From Lysobacterales bacterium (GTDB lineage: Bacteria; Pseudomonadota; Gammaproteobacteria; Xanthomonadales; Marinicellaceae): DNA of 5,171 nt. Where the stretch lies: assembly GCA_027083915.1 (NCBI GenBank), contig JALWML010000235.1:1-5171 (forward strand), given 5' to 3'. This document shows positions 1 to 5,171 of this stretch, one piece after another. The position numbers were made by a program, and so were the translations under genes. Position 1 is the stretch's first letter. Each line of letters begins with the position of its first letter. The notes under the pieces were generated by a model. The model worked only from the letters and a program-made list of their open reading frames with translations, made no database searches and was not told the origin of the DNA.

Positions 1-2818
1 TATTAACTCTTAACCAGTAGAAACGTCCAGCACCATCATACAAACCTGCTTCATAGCTATTTGTAGAATTTGCTGATAAAGGAGGCGTTCTATCGAATAA
101 GTTTTCAATACCGAATGAAAAAGTTGTATCATAATCAGCTAAGCTATAAGTAACGTTAGCATCATGAATAGTATAACCACCAACGTGACGTGCATCTAAT
201 GTACCATCTGTTGTAGACGGAGCAGATTGAGTACACCACTGGAAGTTCGCAGGCACTGTTGGATCACCATCAGGTCTAAAGATACCATCAACTGAATCAT
301 TTAAATCTGGATCACAAACTTCATCATGCCCAGCTGTATATCTTAGTTGATAGTTAACAGCCCAATCGCCATAAGACCAGTTAGCTGTTAGGTTAGATCT
401 AACTCTAGGTAAAGCAATACCTGAATCTTCAATATTAAAACCATCATTTGGTACTAATTCGCCAGTAATGAAGTCAGTATTAGTAAATGTATATTGGTCA
501 GTATAAGAAGTATCCCATACTAAACCAAATAAACCATAATCAGTATCAAACTGATAGGATACATTCATATCAACACCTTTAACTTGCAACTTCGCAGAGT
601 TAATTCCACTTGAGTTCACATCAATAACATTGCCAGCTGGAACCCTTTCCATTAAATCACAGAATAGAGTCCCTGTCTGAGCACATGAGTTTAATACAGT
701 AAATGCACTTAGTCTTGTCACGACATTATCAATATCTATATCATAATAGTCCATGGTAACTACAAGCCCGTCGACAGCGCTTGGCTCATAAACCATTCCT
801 ACTGTAAATGATTGTGATTCTTCTGGAGTTAAGTTTGGATTTGATCCAACGGTAATTCTGATTTGCGAGTTAGCTTGCTCATAATTAGAAGGAATACCTG
901 CACATCCTGGCAAGTCAGGATTAGCAGCTTCACCACCATTACAAGGATCATTCAAATCAGGGAATGAATCACCCGTACCACCAAATAATTCAGCAATATT
1001 TGGCGCTCTAAACCCTTCAGAATACGTCGCGCGAATTAATAAATCATCAATTGGTTTCCAACGAATACCAACTTTACCATTAGTATCTCCACCAAAACCA
1101 TCATAATCAGAATATCTTGCAGCTAATGAAACTTCTAATAATTCAGCAGCTGGAGCACCAGATAATAAAGGAACATTTAATTCAGTAAAAAACTCATCAA
1201 CAGTAACTGTTCCTTCTGTTGGATTTTGCTGATTGCCTGAAGTTTGACCAGTTTGAATAATATAATCAGGTCTATAGAAACCAGAATCTCTTCTGTGCTC
1301 ATAACCAGCAGCAAAGCCTAAGGGGCCTGCTGATAGCTCAGCAATTTCAGAACTAACAACACCAGAATACTGTATTTGTTTTTGCTGTCCAAATGAATGG
1401 GCTTCAAAAGTAATGTAGTCAACCATATCTTGAGTAATTGAACCACGACCACCAAATAAATTTAAAGGAACACAACTTGAGTCAGTAACACACTCATTGC
1501 TTAATGCTTTGGTAACACGTGTCATATTTAATTCGCCATCACCACGCTCAGTTGTATCAGTTCTACCTAAAGAGTAGTTTACAGACCAATCCCAGCCAGT
1601 ACCAGCATCGATAAAGCCTTCAAAGCCAACACCATAATGGAATGTATCAACACGTTGTGAAAATATACGATTACCAGCTTCAACCATACGGCGACCTAAT
1701 AATCCAATATATGTATCAGGAATATCAACACCATAAGGGTTATATGGGTTTTGTCCACCAATACCAATCAGGTTCACACCAGGTCTAGCACCTGTAAAGA
1801 AACCAAAGAATAAAGGTTGTGGAGCTAATAATTGAATTGATTCACGTCTGTTAAATAATGCTTCTGAAGAAACAGAAATATTATCTGTTAGTTGATATTT
1901 ACCTTGAACATACACCGAAGTTCTTTCTTGAGGTGTAATCAAAAAGTTATCTGGTGCATAGTTAAATCTTGTGTCATCTGTAAATGGAATCAAGTCTGGA
2001 TCATCTGGTGTATTCCAACCATTAGAACCAGGATTTGTTGTTTGGTTAACAAAGCCACCATCTAAAGGTGAGTATAAAACAAATCTACCTTGAGGAGTAC
2101 CTGAACTACCTAATGTATTGCCTGTAGCAAATAAAGGTAAAGCCGAGATATCTCTGTCAGCCGCACTAATATCTTCAATTTTTGTATATTCTGCATTGAA
2201 GAATAAACTACCACGGTCACTTGCTGTACCCATAGATACATTAAATGTTTGACGTGCTCCGTCATCTTCAGCAGTTTTACCATAGTAAGCACTGGCTTCA
2301 ACACCTTCGAAATCAGATCGCGTAACGATGTTAATAACACCGGCAATTGCATCAGACCCATAAATTGCTGATGCACCATCTTTTAAAACATCAATTCTTT
2401 CAATTACTGATATTGGGATAGTAGTTAAATCGGCAGAACCATTTAGAGTTCTCACCCAACGACGACCATTAACTAAAACCAAAACTCGATTTGAGCCTAG
2501 GTTTCGTAAATCAACACGAATTGAACCGTCGCCACCATTATTGTTTGATAAGTTCAATGATGCACCTGCAGCAGGTATTTGGCGAAGTAAATCACCAACA
2601 TCAGTTAAACCTGTTCTTTGTATATCTTCACGATCAATTGTGAAAACTGGAGCTGCATTTTCTAAGTCTGTTGCACGGATATGTGTACCCGTTGTCACAA
2701 CACGATCTAACTCCACCTTGTCTTCTTCTTGTGCAAAAACTGCGCCTGCTGATAGCAGAACACCAGTTGCCAACACAGATTGAATCGCTAAATACATAGG
2801 ATTACGTTTATTTTTCAT
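1..2818 (-). CDS. TonB-dependent outer-membrane receptor (3' end cut by window edge)
   Basis: The frame is open for 939 codons from ATG at 2818 to the window edge. It probably importantly lacks only a few residues and the stop, because it ends in an aromatic strand (GRFYWLRVN) typical of the last beta-strand of these barrels. Residues 1-29 form a Sec signal peptide with likely cleavage after VFA. Residues about 34-47 (VELDRVVTTGTHI) hold the TonB-box-like start of the plug. The plug covers about 50-168, with LVLVNGRR (113-120), IERIDVLKDGASAIYGSDAIAGVINIVTR-type signature at 139-167. The barrel follows, with SEGFRAPNIAELFGG (600-614), NPNLTPEESQSFTVG (660-674) and FGIENLFDRTPP (902-913), all family hallmarks. 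Such receptors import siderophores, vitamins, sugars or peptides using TonB-ExbBD energy; the substrate here is unknown. Eight cysteines form four closely spaced pairs in likely surface loops. The start is supported by AAGGAG upstream and by the signal peptide. No frameshift was found. Confidence 0.96.
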   Translation of the reverse strand, partial: MKNKRNPMYLAIQSVLATGVLLSAGAVFAQEEDKVELDRVVTTGTHIRATDLENAAPVFTIDREDIQRTGLTDVGDLLRQIPAAGASLNLSNNNGGDGSIRVDLRNLGSNRVLVLVNGRRWVRTLNGSADLTTIPISVIERIDVLKDGASAIYGSDAIAGVINIVTRSDFEGVEASAYYGKTAEDDGARQTFNVSMGTASDRGSLFFNAEYTKIEDISAADRDISALPLFATGNTLGSSGTPQGRFVLYSPLDGGFVNQTTNPGSNGWNTPDDPDLIPFTDDTRFNYAPDNFLITPQERTSVYVQGKYQLTDNISVSSEALFNRRESIQLLAPQPLFFGFFTGARPGVNLIGIGGQNPYNPYGVDIPDTYIGLLGRRMVEAGNRIFSQRVDTFHYGVGFEGFIDAGTGWDWSVNYSLGRTDTTERGDGELNMTRVTKALSNECVTDSSCVPLNLFGGRGSITQDMVDYITFEAHSFGQQKQIQYSGVVSSEIAELSAGPLGFAAGYEHRRDSGFYRPDYIIQTGQTSGNQQNPTEGTVTVDEFFTELNVPLLSGAPAAELLEVSLAARYSDYDGFGGDTNGKVGIRWKPIDDLLIRATYSEGFRAPNIAELFGGTGDSFPDLNDPCNGGEAANPDLPGCAGIPSNYEQANSQIRITVGSNPNLTPEESQSFTVGMVYEPSAVDGLVVTMDYYDIDIDNVVTRLSAFTVLNSCAQTGTLFCDLMERVPAGNVIDVNSSGINSAKLQVKGVDMNVSYQFDTDYGLFGLVWDTSYTDQYTFTNTDFITGELVPNDGFNIEDSGIALPRVRSNLTANWSYGDWAVNYQLRYTAGHDEVCDPDLNDSVDGIFRPDGDPTVPANFQWCTQSAPSTTDGTLDARHVGGYTIHDANVTYSLADYDTTFSFGIENLFDRTPPLSANSTNSYEAGLYDGAGRFYWLRVN

Positions 2819-2828
2819 CTACATTATT

Positions 2829-2834
2829 CTCCTT
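2829..2834 (-). promoter_or_regulatory. Ribosome binding site of the TonB-dependent receptor gene
   Basis: The minus strand reads AAGGAG here, ten bases ahead of the ATG at 2818. This supports that start over the in-frame ATG at codon 8, which would shorten the basic end of the signal peptide. A second ATG at 2824-2822 lies only four bases from AAGGAG, but it is followed at once by TAG (2821-2819) and cannot encode a protein. Confidence 0.75.
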
Positions 2835-2835
2835 G

Positions 2836-2851
2836 CCTTTACGACAAAAGG
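2836..2851 (-). other. Small hairpin just upstream of the receptor ribosome binding site
   Basis: On the minus strand CCTTT and AAAGG form a perfect five-base-pair stem around the six-base loop TGTCGT, ending one base before AAGGAG. The CCTT arm could alternatively pair with AAGG of the ribosome binding site, which would hide it. The stem is short and A/T-containing, and it has no U-run, so it is not a terminator. A regulatory role is only a possibility. Confidence 0.3.
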
Positions 2852-2980
2852 TTTATTTATTTTATCTTTCCTTGCTATTATTCTCGCGGAATTCCATTCC
2901 ACATACATCCATGATAAGAATATTTATGGCAGAATTTAACTAATTTTTAATGTTTTTTGTAATTTTTACCTTAATTCTAA

Positions 2981-3010
2981 ATTATTTACTCACAGTTTCG
3001 ATGATGACAA
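2981..3010 (-). promoter_or_regulatory. Candidate sigma70-type promoter for the TonB-dependent receptor
   Basis: The minus strand has TTGTCA at 3010-3005 (five of six matches to TTGACA) and AATAAT at 2986-2981 (five of six matches to TATAAT), separated by 18 bases. The -35 element begins about ten bases after the stop codon of the TPR gene, as expected for an independent promoter in an intergenic gap. Transcription would start near 2974, leaving a leader of about 155 bases. The region is AT-rich, so chance -10 matches are common, and this call rests mainly on the paired elements and their spacing. Confidence 0.4.
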
Positions 3011-3020
3011 TAACTTAAAA

Positions 3021-4601
3021 CTATCGGATCTTTTGAATTCTTGGAGGGGACAAATCAACATCGCCTGCTGTAAATAAACAACATGGATATTTACCCTTTT
3101 TATACAGTTCTAAATTTTTTTTATACTTTTCAAGGTGCTTTGTATCTTTTTTTCTTAATTGATTAAAAATCAACTGCGCTTGATAGTCTATTGCGTTTTG
3201 TTTATTGCCCGTTTTTGATTCAATCATTGCTAATAATTCAATCACAATATCATCTTGTGATATTTGATACATATTTCTTGCTGCATTCAAGGCATCAGTC
3301 TGCATTTGCTTGCTAACATCACAATGAACAGCTATTTTTACAAAGTTTGACAACAAGGCAAAGTTTTTGGGTTGCTTTTTTACAGCATCATAAGCCTTAC
3401 TAGATGCCTGTTTGCATTTGTTCTTATAGGCAAGTATTGACGCCTGCCTATAGATAAGCAATGCATTTTCTGGGGTTAGCTTAACAGCTCTGTCAAGTTG
3501 TTCTAGAGCTTCATCGTACCTTTTTAACCGCATAAGTGCTGATGGTAATGTTGTCAAAGCTTGTTGCATTTTAGGATTAAGCTTTAACGCCTTTTTATAC
3601 CATTTTATTGCTTTTTCGTCGTTGGCCAATATTTCTTCAATTACACCGAGGCTATACAGTAACCCGTCATTATCTGGAAATTGATTTACTTTCGGCTCTA
3701 ATAACTCTACCGCTTTTTTAGCTTTACCAGTAGAGACATAAATATTAGCTAGTGTTAGTATTGGATATAGTGAGTCTTTATCTAGATTATGTGCAATTTT
3801 TGCTGTTTTTTCCGCATTTACATAATCCTTTTCCATATACATCATTACCGCCCTTTGGTTATAATAAGATGCGCTTCTTGACTCAGAGTAAACTTCATTG
3901 AAAATTGGGTCATAAGTATAGGGTTTAGTCTTACCTTTTTTTAAATTATACTCCTTCGCTTTTTTCATATCACCTATGGCTGCATAAGCCTGTGAGATCA
4001 AAAAATTAATTTGATTGGCTATTGGCTGCGCCTGTATCGCTTCTTTATATTTTTTTATAGCTTCGTGGTATTTTCCGTTTTGTGCGAATATTTTACCTAA
4101 TCCCACCAATGCTTCTGAAGACTTCTCATTTAATTTTAAAGCTAACTCAAAATAATATTGAGCTTGTTTAAAATCACCTTCTTGGTTATAAACATTAGCT
4201 AAACTAATGATTGCAGGAAGGTATTTTTCATTATACTTTATTGATTTTTTTAAATTTTGTTTTGCAGATTCAAAATCACCTTGTGACGTGTTTAACCTTC
4301 CTAACAAATAAAGCAATTTTGTGTTGTAAGGAGAAAGCTCAAGCGCTTTGTTATATGCATGAAGCGCCTCTTCACCTAAATCGTGAACTTGATAAAACAT
4401 ACCCAACTTTACAACAATAGCGCCCGTTACTGCCTCATCTCCGTTTTTTTCAGCTTTCTTTAATTGTGCAACAAGCTCATTATGCCTTTCTTTTATGGCC
4501 TGCTTTGAATTTGACAAATCTGGATACTTTAAACTGATAGCCGAAAAAGCTATAACACTGTATAAAATAAATAATATTGAGCTAAATTTAATTGTTTTCA
4601 T
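3021..4601 (-). CDS. Exported tetratricopeptide (TPR) repeat protein
   Basis: This is a complete 526-residue protein from ATG at 4601 to TAG at 3021. Residues 1-5 are basic and about 6-23 are hydrophobic, so it is either secreted by Sec or held by an N-terminal membrane anchor; the cleavage site is not clear. About ten TPR units follow: 61-92, 94-126, 128-160, 162-194, a weaker one at 196-228, then 244-276, 277-310, 312-344, 346-378 and a degenerate one near 380-413. Typical repeat ends include AYNKALELSP, KYKEAIQAQP and WYKKALKLNP. Residues 224-247 interrupt the array with a Tyr/Ser-rich linker. The C-terminal part (414-526) is helical without clear repeats and ends in a Lys-rich segment, a vicinal CC (507-508) and a basic tail. 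TPR arrays bind other proteins; no catalytic motif is visible. The start lies two bases after the stop of the ASPIC/UnbV gene with no strong ribosome binding site, which indicates an operon and coupled translation. The partner is unknown. Confidence 0.92.
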   Translation of the reverse strand: MKTIKFSSILFILYSVIAFSAISLKYPDLSNSKQAIKERHNELVAQLKKAEKNGDEAVTGAIVVKLGMFYQVHDLGEEALHAYNKALELSPYNTKLLYLLGRLNTSQGDFESAKQNLKKSIKYNEKYLPAIISLANVYNQEGDFKQAQYYFELALKLNEKSSEALVGLGKIFAQNGKYHEAIKKYKEAIQAQPIANQINFLISQAYAAIGDMKKAKEYNLKKGKTKPYTYDPIFNEVYSESRSASYYNQRAVMMYMEKDYVNAEKTAKIAHNLDKDSLYPILTLANIYVSTGKAKKAVELLEPKVNQFPDNDGLLYSLGVIEEILANDEKAIKWYKKALKLNPKMQQALTTLPSALMRLKRYDEALEQLDRAVKLTPENALLIYRQASILAYKNKCKQASSKAYDAVKKQPKNFALLSNFVKIAVHCDVSKQMQTDALNAARNMYQISQDDIVIELLAMIESKTGNKQNAIDYQAQLIFNQLRKKDTKHLEKYKKNLELYKKGKYPCCLFTAGDVDLSPPRIQKIR

Positions 4602-4603
4602 TT

Positions 4604-5171
4604 TTATTTCTTTTTAAGTTTATGGTATTGGTTGACTTTTAAGTTTTCAAATTTTGATGTACTTCCATCTAACCATTTAATTTCTACTGTAACTTTATCT
4701 GTATTACTACCAAGACCAAACAAGACTTTTGAATCATTTGAAGAGGCATAACTTCCATCCGTTTTAACCCGTTTGCTTAGCTTGCCTTTCTGATAAAAAA
4801 CACTAATTTTTGCCCCTACTTCAATTCTATTGTTTTTTGGGTTCCATGCTTCAACTCCAATCCAATTATTGTTGCTTTTTTGCATGTTAACATACAAATG
4901 GGGCCTGTCATTATTATTAGAAACAATTATATCAACATCGCCATCATTATCAAAATCAGCGAACGCAGCTCCTCTACTTGTACTTTTTCTTAAAAAGTTA
5001 TCTCCTTGTTTTGTTGAAACTTCTTCATACTTACCGTGACCAATATTATGCCACAACTGATTACTTTGCTTGAAGGGAAAAACCTCTTTACTAATAACTT
5101 GTTTATTAATTTTAACCACCGCGCCATTAGCACTAAAAATATCTAGTAAACCATCATTGTCGAAATCAAAC
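4604..5171 (-). CDS. FG-GAP/VCBS repeat protein with C-terminal ASPIC/UnbV domain (CRTAC1-like), 5' end outside window
   Basis: The frame is open from the window edge to TAA at 4604-4606, giving 188 visible residues; the N-terminal part is missing. A GTG at 5119 could be read as a start, but coding continues upstream through FDFDNDGLLDIFSANG, so it is an internal Val. Two calcium-binding DxDxDGxxD loops are visible: DFDNDGLLD (residues 2-10) and DFDNDGDVD (72-80), the second inside the usual RGAAFADFDNDGDVDIIVSN context. Residues about 118-183 match the ASPIC/UnbV domain (PF07593): VGAKISV, SYASSND, VLFGLGSNTDKVTVEIKW and the closing NQYHKL. Full proteins of this family are normally secreted beta-propellers of roughly 500-1200 residues; an upstream signal peptide is expected but not seen here. 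No enzymatic activity is established for the bacterial members; binding or adhesion roles are usually inferred. It is the first visible gene of the operon with the TPR protein. Confidence 0.93.
   Translation of the reverse strand, partial: FDFDNDGLLDIFSANGAVVKINKQVISKEVFPFKQSNQLWHNIGHGKYEEVSTKQGDNFLRKSTSRGAAFADFDNDGDVDIIVSNNNDRPHLYVNMQKSNNNWIGVEAWNPKNNRIEVGAKISVFYQKGKLSKRVKTDGSYASSNDSKVLFGLGSNTDKVTVEIKWLDGSTSKFENLKVNQYHKLKKK

Noticed and set aside
2110..2379. 89-codon minus-strand frame inside the receptor gene
   Set aside because: It lies in another frame of the receptor's plug and early barrel, shows no domain or export signal, and has a low-complexity Leu/Val/Lys/Met make-up typical of a shadow frame.
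2541..2783. 80-codon plus-strand frame opposite the receptor N-terminus
   Set aside because: It is antisense to the signal peptide and plug, with Ser/Val-rich composition produced by the opposite strand and no supported ribosome binding site.
2888..2895. GGAATTCC palindrome as an operator
   Set aside because: The symmetry does not extend beyond eight bases and it lies well downstream of the only candidate promoter, so it is too short to call a binding site.
2913..2931. Possible Fur box (GATAAGAATATTTATGGCA)
   Set aside because: By eye only about 10 of 19 positions match the Fur consensus and the right half is poor, so iron control cannot be claimed.
2941..3020. Rho-independent terminator after the TPR gene
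   Set aside because: Only weak A/T stems such as GTAA/TTAC were found, with no GC-rich hairpin followed by a U-run, so read-through into the receptor gene remains possible.
4211..4420. 69-codon plus-strand frame opposite the TPR gene
   Set aside because: It is antisense to well-defined TPR repeats and has no recognisable features.
4830..5039. 69-codon plus-strand frame opposite the ASPIC/UnbV gene
   Set aside because: It is antisense to the conserved calcium loop and ASPIC region; its hydrophobic, Leu-rich look is the complement of Asn/Lys/Glu codons.
4604..5119. Short complete gene starting at GTG 5119
   Set aside because: The same frame continues upstream without a stop through a clear calcium-binding FG-GAP motif, so the gene is 5'-truncated by the window, not a 171-residue protein.

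Overview
The window comes from an AT-rich Gram-negative bacterium. The style of the proteins (a long TonB-dependent receptor with many acidic, Asn- and Gly-rich loops, and Lys/Asn-rich partners) suggests a marine gammaproteobacterium of the Alteromonadales (Colwellia/Thalassotalea/Pseudoalteromonas type). That placement is inferred from protein style and composition, not from any marker gene. No tRNA, rRNA, mobile element, CRISPR array or long repeat was seen.

The window is almost fully coding, and all three genes lie on the minus strand, so the transcription order runs from high to low coordinates. 5171-4604 is the C-terminal part of a protein with FG-GAP/VCBS calcium-loop repeats and an ASPIC/UnbV domain (CRTAC1-like); its 5' end lies outside the window. 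Two bases later, 4601-3021 encodes a probably exported protein made of about ten TPR repeats. A 202-base spacer (3020-2819) holds a candidate sigma70-type promoter, a small hairpin and a strong ribosome binding site. 2818-1 encodes a TonB-dependent outer-membrane receptor, complete at the N-terminus and missing only its last few residues.

The first two genes are almost certainly co-transcribed and probably translationally coupled. The receptor may be read from its own promoter, from read-through, or both. The likely theme is the cell envelope: an outer-membrane, TonB-energised importer of unknown substrate, next to an exported calcium-binding repeat protein and an exported TPR scaffold. The arrangement recalls Bacteroidetes SusC/SusD loci that carry FG-GAP/ASPIC proteins, but no SusD-like protein, enzyme or regulator is visible here, so the substrate cannot be named. 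A wholly new system is not demonstrated; the three-gene association is the most interesting thing in the window.
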